From Ryuthela nishihirai (Eukaryota; Arthropoda; Arachnida; Araneae; Heptathelidae): 64,000 nt of DNA. The translations under genes and the position numbers were made by a program. Below are positions 45,826 through 57,487 of this stretch, piece after piece. The stretch spans positions 87,930,334 through 87,994,333 of the forward strand of contig JAWZYU010000007.1 in assembly GCA_038380435.1 (NCBI GenBank), written 5' to 3'. Position 1 is the first letter of the stretch, and every line of letters begins with the position of its first letter. The notes under the pieces were generated by a model, which saw only the letters and a program-made list of their open reading frames with translations, was not told the origin of the DNA and ran no database searches.

Positions 45826-45978
45826 TCATAGAAACAAATTCTTAATCGAACAATAATGTTGCTTTTCATCGTCTGATAACCGTAGGAGATTTGCGTGCGC
45901 TTTAAATCTGAATGGTGTGATGTAGAGTGGGAACATCTCTTTCTCGTGTCCAAAAACTTTGACAGAAATGTTGTTCAT
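45826..45978 (-). pseudogene. Protein-primed DNA polymerase B remnant, N-terminal piece (right arm)
   Basis: Inverted copy of 38,307-38,459, same ATG and same stop, one amino-acid change seen (Asn to Lys at residue 7). Same functional reading as the left copy. Confidence 0.7.
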
Positions 45979-46532
45979 TTTTTACAAATTTAGATATATT
46001 TTTCTTCTAAATGTATACAGTTGTTAAGGCGTTCAATTTATTACAGGTTCATTCACAGATAATACAGGATTTATATATGTGGAAAGTAGTCCCAGTGGTA
46101 ACGGAAAAAAGAGTTAATTCCTAGTTCATTGGTAGCAAAATATCCCGTGCTTTTCCCGATTGGTGCCGTAGAAGCTTCTAATAGCATGCTCAGGGCAGGA
46201 GATCATTTGACAGTCGAAGTAAACACAAGACGACCGTGCGTAAAGCAGAGAAAAAAAAACTAACAAGAATTGTGTGTACTAATTGTAACTCTTTGAAAAA
46301 AAATTGTTTTGCACTGTTTCATCAATATTCATGTTACTGCATTCATTCCAATAAATAAATCAGCGAAACATTAATATATACATCAACTCTTGATTTTTTT
46401 GGCAGATTAACTGGTATAAAATAACAATAGACCGTAGATATGTAACTTTTTGAGGGCAATGAAGATGTAAAATGAAAACATTCATTCTCTTTGGAAACGA
46501 ACATCCCATATTCCACCGATATGTTATTTTTC

Positions 46533-46778
46533 TCAGTCTGCTAATCTCCTACTTATCGCCTTCCTAACGGCTACCAGAGGATTCATTGAACTATGCAGAA
46601 TCACACCCTGCTTGTCACTTTGAATGAATTTGCATACCTTGACCTTAGGAATTCTACTTTTAATGAAGGAAATTATAGTGACCTTGTCACAGCCAGCTTT
46701 TTGCGAAATGCCATCACGCGATTTGATGAAAGGTCGAACTATGGGTAAAAGAATTGCAATACCCGCGTTGTCATTCAA
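46533..46778 (-). CDS. Short open frame in right arm, unknown
   Basis: Inverted counterpart of the 81-codon frame at 37,493-37,738. Differences include QQ to QK, TLIS to TIIS, KNRI to KSRI and SPL to NPL. No domain recognised. Confidence 0.25.
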   Translation of the reverse strand: MNDNAGIAILLPIVRPFIKSRDGISQKAGCDKVTIISFIKSRIPKVKVCKFIQSDKQGVILHSSMNPLVAVRKAISRRLAD

Positions 46779-49436
46779 AAAAAAAATTTAGTGGAAAAAT
46801 TACAGATGAGGGTAGAAGTTAAAAATTTTTAATTTCGCAGGACTTAAACATCCGTCAATAAAACGTGACGCGTGGTGTGGAACAATTTAAGGTCACCAGA
46901 CCATATCACACATAATGAGGAATAAGTTTTTAAAACAGATTTTTTACCCATTGGCATTTTCTGTGGGAAAAACAGTTACTGCCGGATAGTCCTTCTTCTA
47001 GTAAAAATGCGACAACCAACAGTAATGGAGTTAAAAGAAATAAGCGTTACTGAAACGGACTGAAAAATACGACGGTTATAAAAATACGTATATTAATATG
47101 AAAGGACTATCGGATTCATTATAAAAAATATGTATACGCAGGAAAAAGCCAGTTAGAAAGAACACGAAGGTTGTAAAAAAACGTAGGATAATAAAAAAAA
47201 CCTAGGTTAATATCTGAAATACAAAACTCAAGCTGTAATAAAGAGATACATAATTTATACGGTTATACACCGTTTAGAGATACCTAATTTATAGTGATGG
47301 GCTATACCCGTTTGAGACACATCTTAGCCGCATCATCAAATACAACGCATAGTCTAGTGTGATGACGTCCGGCTATTGACACCTAGGTAGCTGGTTCAAA
47401 TCACGGCGTTGGAAGCAAATTTTTTTCTAAATACAGGAGACGTACGTAAAATTATAGGTCATCATATTACCCCTTTTTACATCATGACGAACAAGTTTTT
47501 AAGATTTTTTTTTTTGCCCATTGGTATTTTCTGTGGGACAGTCTTTTAAAACTGTAGATTTGTCCTTCTTCTAGTCATGGAGTTCATTATAAGAAATTCG
47601 CTGAAAAAAGTTAGTTATAAAGAATTCGAAGGTTGTAAAAAAAACGTAGGATAATAAAATACCTAGGTTAATATCTGAAATATAAAACTCAAGCTCAATA
47701 AAGAGATACGTGATTTATATGGCTATACCCGTTTGAGACACATCTAAGCCACATCATCAAGTAACAAGGCATAGTTGAGTGCGATAACGCTCCAGCTAAC
47801 GGCACTGAGGTATCAAATCACGCTGTCGGAAGGAATTGTTTTTTAAATACAGGAGACATACTAAAAATAGTATGGACGTTGGATGACACCGATTAAACGT
47901 GTACAGAGAAAACTGATTTGCTTTAAAGAGGGGTGGGCTTAAAATATGGGTTAATCAGGGAAAAACAAGAAAAATCGAGACTATTCGTGAAGGGGAGCTT
48001 AAAATATAGGTGGGGGCTGAAATCAAGAAAATCGAGACTATTCAAGAAGGGGGCTTAAAATATAGGTCAACCAGGGCGGTCTATGAAGAGGACTTAAAAT
48101 ATGGTCAGTTGCGACAAAGGGGTCAAAGTTCAATCTGAGAAGGCAACGTGGACAGTTGCAACATAGGGGTCAATTTCCGGTCGATTGCGACATTGGGGTC
48201 AAAGTTTAATCTGAATACAGTGATAACGGTCTTTGAAAATATTTAGACTGCTGAGAGTAAATCCATCAATAAAGCACGGTCGATGCTGAATGTCTATTGT
48301 AAGGTAGATCTTATATACAAGTCCTACGAATAATTTAAACCAGATTTTATTAATTTTCTGTGTAACAGTTACTGTGTCCTTCTACTTCTAGCAAAATACA
48401 CGGACCTTGGATCCGATGAGGCTTTTCCGCAAAATTAAGGTCGAGGTACCGAATCTCGCTAGCGATGGAAGGATTTTTTTTTTTTCAATGAAACGAATCT
48501 ACAGAAAACTGATTTATTTCGACTTTGGAGTGATTTTTAATAAAGGTGAGGGAATTTTGATGAGTGTTTGATTACTAGGGGATCGATTAACGGGGTTGAA
48601 AAAAATGAATACCGAAGGAGTTTTAATAAAAGGGAATCGTTTAGCAGTCCTGGCAAAATGAATAGCAAAAGATTTTTAATAGAAAGGGTTTTAATTATAA
48701 GAACACAGCTTTTGGAGGTGTTTTTACAATTGAGACTTGTATCATCCTTTTCTGTGCAATTATTCTGAGGCTTGCATCATCCGGTCCGAGGGAAGGAGGG
48801 GGCTTAAAATATAGGTAGGGTTTAAAATATAGGTCAACCAGGGGGTCTTTTTGGAGGTGATTTTACGATTGAGACTTGTATCATCCTTTTCTGCGCAATT
48901 ATTCTGAGGCTTGCATCAGCCGGTCCAAGGGAAGGATGGGGCTTAAAATATAGGTAGGGCTTAAAATATAGGTCAACCAGAGGGTCTGCAAAATCCATGG
49001 CTTAAAATACAGGTAGGGCTTAAAATATAGGTCAACCAGGGGGTTTGCAAAATCCAGGGCTTAAAATATAGGTGAGTCTGAAATAAAGAAAAATCGAGAC
49101 TATTCGAGAAGGAGGGCTTAAAATCAGAGTTAAAATAAGAGTTTTTTGGGAAAATAGTGTTCCTCATAGGCACTAGATGGCGCCATGAGTTAAAAGGGGG
49201 AGGAATTTTTAATTATGAATTATTAATAAGGAATGTCATGACAGTTGTGACACAGGGTCAATTTCCGGTCGATTGCGACATAGGGGTCAAAGTTCAATCT
49301 GAGAAGGCAACGTGGACGATTGCAACACAGGTCAATTTCCGGTCGATTGCGACATAGGGGTCAAAGTCCGGGTGGTGACGTCATAGGGGGAAAAGCACTG
49401 TGCAAAGGGGAATTCGCATGGTGTGATGAAACTACT

Positions 49437-49920
49437 CACAGACCTCTGTGTTGACGAGTGGGAACCTCAATGCCAAATGTATAGAGATGACATCCTGAAC
49501 CCTTATGTACGTCCTTACGCTAGTGCAATAGATGAAACATTCACCTTGCAAGACGATAACACTCGCTCAAACAGAGCTCGACTAGTGGAACAATACATTC
49601 AAGAGGAGACCATTATGCGCATGGAGTGGCCAGCTCGATCTCGCGACCTAAATCCGATTGAACATGGGTGGGATGCTCTAGGGAGATGTGTTGCTGCCCT
49701 CAACCCGCCACCTGAAACAAAGGGGGAAATTATCACTTCTTTAAAGGATCAATGGTCTTTACTCCCTACTGAGCTGATTCACAACATCATAAACAGCATG
49801 GAACATCACTGTCGCGCCTCCATTGCTGTAAGGGGTGACCACACTCCTTTATTGAAGAACTTTGCCCATTGCATTCTGACTCCTCATTTTTGGACAAGTT
49901 CTGTAAGTGTTATATTTTGA
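49437..49920 (+). pseudogene. Tc1-like transposase, 3' part
   Basis: Resumes the interrupted transposase immediately after the insertion: TDLCV, then RDDILNPYVRPYASAI, LQDDNTRSNRARLVEQYI (second catalytic Asp), WPARSRDLNPIEHGWDALGR (third acid, DD34E type), and the C-terminal LNPPPETK and AVRGDHTPLL. The frame is almost intact from about 49,480 to the stop. Joined to the 5' part across one TSD copy, the local reading GHTDLCV fits the family's G.TDL.V motif. Confidence 0.92.
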
Positions 49921-50072
49921 CGAAAAATGTTTCTAGTGCAAAATATTTATACCATTCTGAGACTAGTATTTTGATTCGTGTTTCCATGAAATTTCATTAA
50001 AATCATTCATATAGTTTTTTTTTGTTTATCATAATTTTTCTGAGTTTTCCTTAATTTATTGAAACCAGTGTA

Positions 50073-51608
50073 GACAGATTTGGTTTTGATCTAATTTTCT
50101 GTTCAATAATTTCCCTTAAAATGCTGATTTATGAAGTAAATGAGATAATAACATTTCCTATCGATATATCAGAAGTGTGTTCCTAATAAAGTGGCTACTT
50201 CCTATGTATATATTGTATATAAATATCAGAAATCAGACACATAGGTTAACAATCGAATATCTATGTCAACGTATGAAAGCCATTCGTGTCGCTAACAGTC
50301 TCATAAAATCAAAACTTGGAATTCCCATACTGCTACTCACGTCGTCATTAATTTCCTCTTAACTAATAACAAGGCAGAGTTTCGACTTACACAACCAAAA
50401 GAAAGAACTTCAGATGAAGTTCCTAAGTGACATGGATGACTTGCCAAGCGGTGGTGGGATTATAGATGCCGTCATACGTCTTGTTTGCTAATAACAGACT
50501 GCGAGCCGTAATGGTGGCTCTGAAGGTGATTGGGAGTGCCAAGCATTGGGCCCACAATGGCAGGCAAGAGGCTTTAGAGAGCTGGTTAGCATTGATTGAT
50601 AAGGAGATAAATTGATGTTGAGGAGAGTAATTCAACCAGATGACGTTGTTTGAAAAGAGTTAACCCAATAACGGCGCTTCGTTGCAGACGTTCTCGCAAA
50701 CTGGGTGCCTCTGGCAAAAGCTCCAAAGAGATTTTTTTCTAAGATACAACGTTGCATAGGAGAATTTTTTTAAAGAATTCTACAATATATCATACTTGAC
50801 GTATATCAATATACAGAAGCAATTTTGTGGTGTTTTCAACACTTTTTTTTCCTTTATACTTCTTTTTTTTAAGTTAGAAGAAAGTGCAACATTTTGTTCT
50901 CTATAATAATTATATGACTTTCTCATTTTCAGAGTTAACCCAAAATTCTTCTGCTGAGTTTTTATTTCGAGAACATGCGCATAAGAACAAAGTATGTTAA
51001 AGGAAAAGTGTGTTTAGGAAACTTTGCATAAATGAACATATAAACCGACATGTAGTAAAGAATGAATCTTTACCGATATATAGTAAATAGTATAGAAACC
51101 GATATATTATAATATTATTATTATAACAGAGATTATTATAGAGTATAGCAACCGCTTACTCTTTAAGCTCGATATATATATAGTAGAGAGCTCTTGATAT
51201 ATATATATAGTAAAGAATGAATCCAGGAATTTTAATAAGGTTGAGCATTCTAACTCTAAGCAGAAGCGTTCTATTTCATTAACAATTTAATTCAGATGGA
51301 TTTAAATCTCCAATTTTTAAACGGGGAAAAAATTTAGTGTTTGGTGTTTATCAAGGAATTCAAATCAAGGCGATAACTACAATTTTACAATGTGTCACGG
51401 GAACTTGAATCAAGTTAAATGTTTCAATTTCACTGGAAGCGAATAGCATTTTGCCAAGAATTTGAATCAGGGAAGGAGCTCCAGATTTAGGGTGAAACGT
51501 TCTCGATGATTTCCTAATGTTTTGACGCAGGGGGAAAGTTTCGATTTTAGGGAGAAACCCCTCAGTTTGCCAATTAGAATTTACAGCGAGGAAATATTTC
51601 TAATTTTG
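50073..51608. other. AT-rich non-coding stretch
   Basis: No gene. Positions 51,050-51,225 contain loose repeats of GATATATAGTAAA and GATATATATATAG. Confidence 0.4.
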
Positions 51609-52650
51609 TCAGGGCCGGACTAAGACCTGGTGAGGCCCTAAGCAATGCCAAATTTCAAAGTCCTCAAAAATTCGAAAGTCATAATATATACTTATTATTC
51701 TGTGCAAATCCGGATGTAGAAAAAAAAACCGAGGTGGGGCAAAACACAACCGAACTGAAAAAATGCAGGGGGAGCTGAAAAAAATGGGGGTGGCAAGTGA
51801 CTGGATTTCCAATGCAATATAACATCCCTCCCCCCCTCCGTTTTACAGGTCTTTTAAAAATTCCTGAAAAATGCATGAAATATAAATCAGGTTCAAAAAT
51901 ATTTGCCTCTTTTACCCTTACTAGTATTCTGAAAGGAACATTAAAAATCATGAAATTTGAACATTATATTAGATTGATATACAAAGATAACTGTTTATAG
52001 CTAATATAACAGTGTTTACACAATAGATTAAAATAAATAAATAAATAGATTAATTTAAATATTAAAACATTTTTCCGTAAGTTTTCTAGAGCAAAGTCAC
52101 TGATATCTTGAAACGATAAGCTACGAGGTTTGTCGCCTTTCGATGCAGATTATGCTTAGGGCAGATAGCTTCTCCTTCAGCATTGTTGTCCGCAGCTCAT
52201 TCTGAATGTGTTTTAATCGCGAAAATGATCTTCTGAGTAAATTGCTATCAATAGACTCAAAAATAGCTGCAATATTATTTCTACATTAGGGAATGCCAAA
52301 TGAATCTTATCTTTCATTATGATTTGATATAGGTCTTGGTGGCTTAAATATCTTTTGGTTTGATATCTGTAGTTTTCCTTAATTTAAACATGAAAGTGTT
52401 TTGTTTCCTCACGAGATTAATATTAACATCCTCAGGGTAATATTTCATCAGGAATCTTACTCTTTCATTTAGCCATTCTTCTGAGGTATCCAGATCAACT
52501 AAAAACGAAAAATTATTTGAAAAAGTTTCTTATATAATTAATCTTTTCTTGAAATTGCTTTCAAGCGCATCCATAATAGGGATGAAGCATTTTGCAAAAT
52601 TTATCTCTTGAAGAAAGTGTTTTGTCAGCGTTAGGTGCATCACGTTTATA
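51609..52650 (-). pseudogene. hAT-family transposase remnant (dimerisation domain)
   Basis: On the minus strand near 52,290-52,130 the translation reads AFPNVEIILQLFLSIDSNLLRRSFSRLKHIQNELRTTM (in pieces) then LKEKLSALSIICIE. This is the hAT C-terminal dimerisation motif (A..ERSFS.LK.IKN.LR.TM...RL..L..I.IE), of the subgroup related to ZMYM-type proteins. CAGGGCCGGACTAAG at 51,611-51,625 resembles a hAT 3' terminal repeat facing the gene. Stops are frequent, and the N-terminal zinc finger and catalytic part were not found. Confidence 0.65.
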
Positions 52651-52776
52651 ATTTAATTAGTAATTTTTAATTAGGTGCATTAACGTTTCCTTCTCTTGTT
52701 CTTATTCTTGTATTTTACGTCTTTGTAGTCTATATTAGGCAGGTGTTCTTTAACTTTATGTTAAAAATCATCAAAA

Positions 52777-53187
52777 GTGTTTCGGGTTTCTTCCAAGAAG
52801 TGGAGAACTGTTTTGAAAAGTTTGGCGCATGAGCAAAGGGGTATCTGTGCATCCTGTAGGGCTTTGCTCATTAGGTGGTTAAACTTTGTAACTAATGATG
52901 AGGTTAGGCAAAGGAGTTGGCAACCTCCTTTAAGCAGCATATTGTGCAGAGAGAGACTCCGTTGGTTTGGCCATGTTGCCCGTATGAATAATTATAGATT
53001 GCTGAATATGATTATGAACAGTGTGCCTAAAGTCCTCAGAAAGAAGGGGAGACCTAGGATGCGTTGTGCAGACAATGTCAAACAGGACCTTGTTAGAATT
53101 GATGTGCAGTGGCCAGATGCAGTAGATGTAGCTCAGAATAGACTTGCTTGGAGAACTAAATTGCACGGTCTGGTTGAACCTCCGTAG
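52777..53187 (+). pseudogene. LINE ORF2 C-terminal tail
   Basis: The frame ends with LRWFGHVARMNNYRLLNMIM, KGRPRMRCADNVKQDL and AQNRLAWR. This is the conserved region after the RT in many LINE proteins (RLRWFGHV.RM...R......GKRGRGRP..RW.D....DL......A.DR..WR). Unlike most LINE pieces here it is an uninterrupted frame of 136 codons. It is followed by a (GAT)n run at 53,203-53,222, which may be the element's 3' tail. Confidence 0.75.
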
Positions 53188-53281
53188 CCAATGGCTGCTT
53201 GAGGATGATGATGATGATGATGTCGATCACCGCGTACTGTACATCATGTTGCTCAACCATCGTATGCTTTGAACGGCACAT

Positions 53282-53413
53282 AATAAATAATAAATACCCC
53301 CTCAAGCAGCTGCTTGCTACAGAGGTCTGACAGGAGCCTGTCAGTTTATATGCTACAGTAGAAGGTCTGAGAGGATGGCAGGACCTCAGCAGAAAAACGA
53401 CACATACATCCAT
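53282..53413 (-). repeat. SINE-B 3' portion
   Basis: Reverse tail AATAAATAATAAATACCCCC and body through AGGATGGCAGGACCTCAGC and AAAAACGACACATACATCC. The tRNA-like head is missing. Confidence 0.85.
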
Positions 53414-53719
53414 GAACTTATATTTCTTTAATAAGCATTATCTTTCACTTTTGGTCGTGTTACTTGCGTCTCTGTGCACACATACAAATGTCCCTGGACA
53501 CATTTGAACACTGTATTTAAAAGATGTTTTCAAATAATTATTCAGTGGATTGTATCACGTGACTACTACTAACCAATCAGTAGCGTTTCCGGTTATTAAT
53601 CTAAATTCATAGATTCCATTCACTTAATTCTTCTTATATCCTTCTGACCTCGCTCTGTTTTCAATGAGAAGAGCTTGAAAAGATCTGCCTTTCCTATAAA
53701 TGGAGCAATCTTCTTAATG

Positions 53720-54234
53720 CACTTGTAACTATTACTTTTTCTTCTGGGGCGGGGGTGGCTCAGTCGGTAGCGCGCCAGGCTCGTAATCTGTAATTCCCAG
53801 GTTCGAGTCCCAGCTGGGTCAGCGTTGACATTTATCTCCGCAAAATTCCCCGCCCTGCCCACGGTCAGTAGGGGACACCGATGGGCTTGGAAAGGCCGCC
53901 GTCCACCGGATGGGACGTTAAGCCGTGGCCCCGTGTGTGGGAGAGCCATACCCTGTGCACGTCAAAGAACACGCTGGATGGCCTTGACGGGGGGCTACCA
54001 TCTGTCTCCCAACAACTATTCCAATGGGTCCCCTCCCCCAACCTTCTCTGAGCCTTCGGGGTCCATGTGACCTGGCCATTTAGCCCATGGTGTGCAAAAA
54101 AATGCCGCTCAGAGGTAAAACAACCCAAACCAACACTTTTTCTTCTCTTAACTGTTATAATGGGACTTAAAACCTCCATAGGTTCTAAGTTCCATTGTAA
54201 CAGTTAAGAGAAGAAAAAGATATAGTTACAAGTG
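53720..54234. mobile_element. Palindromic element with SINE-A in one arm
   Basis: With the SINE removed, the left arm (53,720-53,745 plus 54,147-54,172) is an inverted copy of 54,184-54,234. Shared blocks are CACTTGTAACTAT, CTTTTTCTTCTCTTAACTG and a TAATGGGACTTA-like end. The loop is about 12 bp. It is a foldback or MITE type with no coding capacity. Confidence 0.8.
53746..54134 (+). mobile_element. SINE-A, full length, with 12-bp TSD
   Basis: GGGGCGGGGGTGGCTCAGTCGG head to AAAACAACCCAAACC tail. ACTTTTTCTTCT flanks it at 53,734-53,745 and 54,135-54,146, so the target is the arm of a palindrome. Confidence 0.95.
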
Positions 54235-54786
54235 GAGTGGTGGATATTCCCTTATTTTGTTCCAATAAAAGACTGGATTTTAAATCTTAAATTTTCGGCA
54301 TACGCGTTCAGGAGATATAGCAGAAGAATGGTTTCCGCATTTCCTCTTTTTTAGGGAAATACACGTGCTCGATAAGATAAGGAGAGGTGGACATTCTATT
54401 TTATTATTTTTATTATCTTAATTCCATCAAGCACAATCATGCAAAGAACTTTATCTGGAACAAGTAATCATAATAAAATTTAATTAATTAAAAAAAACTT
54501 ACATAAAAAAAATTTTTTTATTGTGACCATTGGCCCACTGTTACCAACTCTTCAGGGAGGAGGAGGAAGAAGAAGAAGTGAAGGCAAGAGAGAAGAAGAA
54601 TGAATTCCCCACTTTAGGAAAGCCAAGATGGATGCACTCCGTTGCAGGGAGTGAGAGATGAGGGAGAAGGAAATTGGTAGTTTGGGACAATTAGCGATGA
54701 TGAGTAATTGAAGAAAGAGACAGAGAAAATGGTCGGAGGGTTTATGATGAGAGAGTGGGATTAGTGAGATTGATTTTAAGTTTTAG
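54235..54786. other. Non-coding, partly purine-rich
   Basis: Purine-rich strand at 54,555-54,600 (GGAGGAGGAAGAAGAAGAAG). No gene. Confidence 0.4.
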
Positions 54787-57450
54787 GTTTAAAATCAAAA
54801 TGGTGCACGTTCTCCATACACTATAGAGTGGTGTACATTCTCCATACAATATGGAATGGCGCATGTTCTCGATACGGTATGAAGTGGTACACATTTTCGA
54901 TAGGGTAAAGATTACTCTATGGAGTGGTGGACATTCTATTACTGTATGGAGTGGTGGATATCCCCTTATTGTTTGGAGTGGTGGGCATTCTCCATACAGT
55001 ATGGAGTGGTGCATGTTCTCGATACGGTATGAAGTGGTACACATTTTCGATAGGGTAAAAATTACTCTATGGAGTAGTGGACATTCTGTTACTGTATGGA
55101 GTGGTAGATATCCCCTTATTGTTTGGAGTGGTGGGCATTCTCCATACAGTATGGAGTGGTGCATGTTCTCGGTACGGTATGAAGTGGTACACATTTTCGA
55201 TAGGGTAAAGATTACTCTATGGAGTGGTGGACATTCTATTACTGTATGGAGTGGTGGATATCCCCTTATTGTTTGGAGTGGTGGGCATTCTCCATACAGT
55301 ATGGAGTGGTGCATGTTCTCGATACGGTATGAAGTGGTACACATTTTCGATAGGGTAAAGATTACTCTATGGAGTGGTGGACATTCTGTTACTGTATGGA
55401 GTGGTGGATATCCCCTTATTGTTTGGAGTGGTGGGCATTCTCCATACAGTATGGAGTGGTGCATGTTCTCGATACGGTATGAAGTGGTACACATTTTCGA
55501 TAGGGTAAAGATTACTCTATGGAGTGGTGGACATTCTATTACTGTATGGAGTGGTGGATATCCCCTTATTGTTTGGAGTGGTGGGCATTCTCCATACAGT
55601 ATGGAGTGGTGCATGTTCTCGATACGGTATGAAGTGGTACACATTTTCGATAGGGTAAAGATTACTCTATGGAGTGGTGGACATTCTATTACTGTATGGA
55701 GTGGTGGATATCCCCTTATTGTTTGGAGTGGTGGGCATTCTCCATACAGTATGGAGTGGTGCATGTTCTCGGTACGGTATGAAGTGGTACACATTTTCGA
55801 TAGGGTAAAGATTACTCTATGGAGTGGTGGACATTCTATTACTGTATGGAGTGGTGGATATCCCCTTATTGTTTGGAGCGGTCGGCATTCTCCATACAGT
55901 ATGGAGTGGTGCATGTTCTCGATACGGTATGAAGTGGTACACATTTTCGATAGGGTAAAGATTACTCTATGGAGTGGTGGACATTCTATTACTGTATGGA
56001 GTGGTGGATATCCCCTTATTGTTTGGAGTGGTGGGCATTCTCCATACAGTATGGAGTGGTGCATGTTCTCGATACGGTATGAAGTGGTACACATTTTCGA
56101 TAGGGTAAAGATTACTCTATGGAGTAGTGGACATTCTGTTACTGTATGGAGTGGTGGATATCCCCTTATTGTTTGGAGTGGTGGGCATTCTCCATACAGT
56201 ATGGAGTGGTGCATGTTCTCGATACGGTATGAAGTGGTACACATTTTCGATAGGGTAAAGATTACTCTATGGAGTGGTGGACATTCTATTACTGTATGGA
56301 GTGGTGGATATCCCCTTATTGTTTGGAGTGGTGGGCATTCTCCATACAGTATGGAGTGGTGCATGTTCTCGATACGGTATGAAGTGGTACACATTTTCGA
56401 TAGGGTAAAAATTACTCTATGGAGTGGTGGACATTCTGTTACTGTATGGAGTGGTGGATATCCCCTTATTGTTTGGAGTGGTGGGCATTCTCCATACAGT
56501 ATGGAGTGGTGCATGTTCTCGATACGGTATGAAGTGGTACACATTTTCGATAGGGTAAAGATTTCTCTATGGAGTGGTGGACATTCTATTACTGTATGGA
56601 GTGGTGGATATCCCCTTATTGTTTGGAGTGGTGGGCATTCTCCATACAGTATGGAGTGGTGCATGTTCTCGATACGGTATGAAGTGGTACACATTTTCGA
56701 TAGGGTAAAGATTACTCTATGGAGTGGTGGACATTCTATTACTGTATGGAGTGGTGGATATCCCCTTATTGTTTGGAGTGGTGGGCATTCTCCATACAGT
56801 ATGGAGTGGTGCATGTTCTCGATACGGTATGAAGTGGTACACATTTTCGATAGGGTAAAGATTACTCTATGGAGTGGTGGACATTCTATTACTGTATGGA
56901 GTGGTGGATATCCCCTTACTGTTTGGAGTGGTGGGCATTCTCCATACAGTATGGAGTGGTGCATGTTCTCGATACGGTATGAAGTGGTACACATTTTCGA
57001 TAGGGTAAAGATTACTCTATGGAGTGATGGACATTCTATTACTGTATGGAGTGGTGGATATCCCCTTATTGTTTGGAGTGGTGGGCATTCTCCATACAGT
57101 ATGGAGTGGTGCATGTTCTCGGTACGGTATGAAGTGGTACACATTTTCGATAGGGTAAAGATTACTCTATGGAGTGGTGGACATTCTATTACTGTATGGA
57201 GTGGTGGATATCCCCTTATTGTTTGGAGTGGTGGGCATTCTCCATACAGTATGGAGTGGTGCATGTTCTCGATACGGTATGAAGTGGTACACATTTTCGA
57301 TAGGGTAAATATTACTCTATGGAGTGGTGGACATTCTATTACTGTATGGAGTGGTAGATATCCCCTTATTGTTTGGAGTGGTGGGCATTCTCCATACAGT
57401 ATGGAGTGGGGCATTTTTACCATATGGCATGGAGTAGTGTACGTTCTCTA
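54787..57450 (+). repeat. 150-bp higher-order satellite (about 17 copies)
   Basis: The period is exactly 150 bp. Each unit comprises five related sub-units of about 28, 40, 27, 27 and 28 bp, all starting TATGGAGTGGTG or a variant. Copies differ by only a few bases and essentially no indels, which implies recent amplification or strong homogenisation. Because 150 is divisible by 3 and the unit lacks stops in one frame on each strand, frames of about 890 codons are open on both strands. These are not taken as genes. Confidence 0.93.
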
Positions 57451-57487
57451 TACAGTATGGAGTAGTGTACTTTCACTGTAGAGTATG

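Larger units (their letters stand above)
34290..49436. mobile_element. Giant palindromic Polinton/Maverick-like element
   Basis: 15,147 bp inserted in the Tc1 transposase, flanked by a perfect 6-bp duplication, CACAGA (34,284-34,289 and 49,437-49,442). It begins AGTAGTTTCATCACACCAT and ends with the inverse. It is almost wholly an inverted repeat: left arm 34,290-42,053, spacer 42,054-42,204, right arm 42,205-49,436. Polintons are known to be 15-20 kb with 6-bp TSDs and 5'-AG termini, but with TIRs usually of only 0.1-1 kb. Broken protein-primed DNA polymerase pieces lie in both arms. No integrase, capsid, ATPase or protease was recognised, so it cannot be autonomous. Confidence 0.85.
42205..49436 (-). 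repeat. Right arm of the palindrome (7.23 kb)
   Basis: Inverted copy of the left arm. It differs by fewer tandem units, and by a local duplication of about 48 bp at 43,155-43,245 (CTGAAATGTAATATTCA..TGCTTACAC twice) that is single in the left arm. It lacks about 60-70 bp found at 37,360-37,430 in the left arm. Confidence 0.9.
33465..50070 (+). mobile_element. Tc1-like transposon split by a 15-kb insertion
   Basis: The TIRs begin CACTGGTTTCCATAAATTAAGG on the left (33,465) and mirror CCTTAATTTATTGAAACCAGTG on the right (ending 50,070). TA flanks both ends (33,463-33,464 and 50,071-50,072). Removing the nested element (34,290-49,436) and one copy of its 6-bp TSD leaves about 1.45 kb, the normal size of a Tc1 element with one transposase gene. 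Confidence 0.92.

Noticed and set aside
49157..49357. Short frame across the right end of the palindrome
   Set aside because: It lies wholly in the subterminal repeats, and the mirror position in the left arm does not preserve the frame.
34290..49436. The palindrome as a simple assembly artefact
   Set aside because: The outer ends coincide with transposon-type termini and a perfect TSD inside another gene, and the arms differ in repeat number and substitutions. Long-read confirmation is still needed.
54742..57481. Overlapping long frames (about 876 and 893 codons) on both strands as genes
   Set aside because: They arise from a stop-free 150-bp satellite unit. Both strands are equally open, and the peptides are pure 50-residue repeats ending in unrelated sequence.
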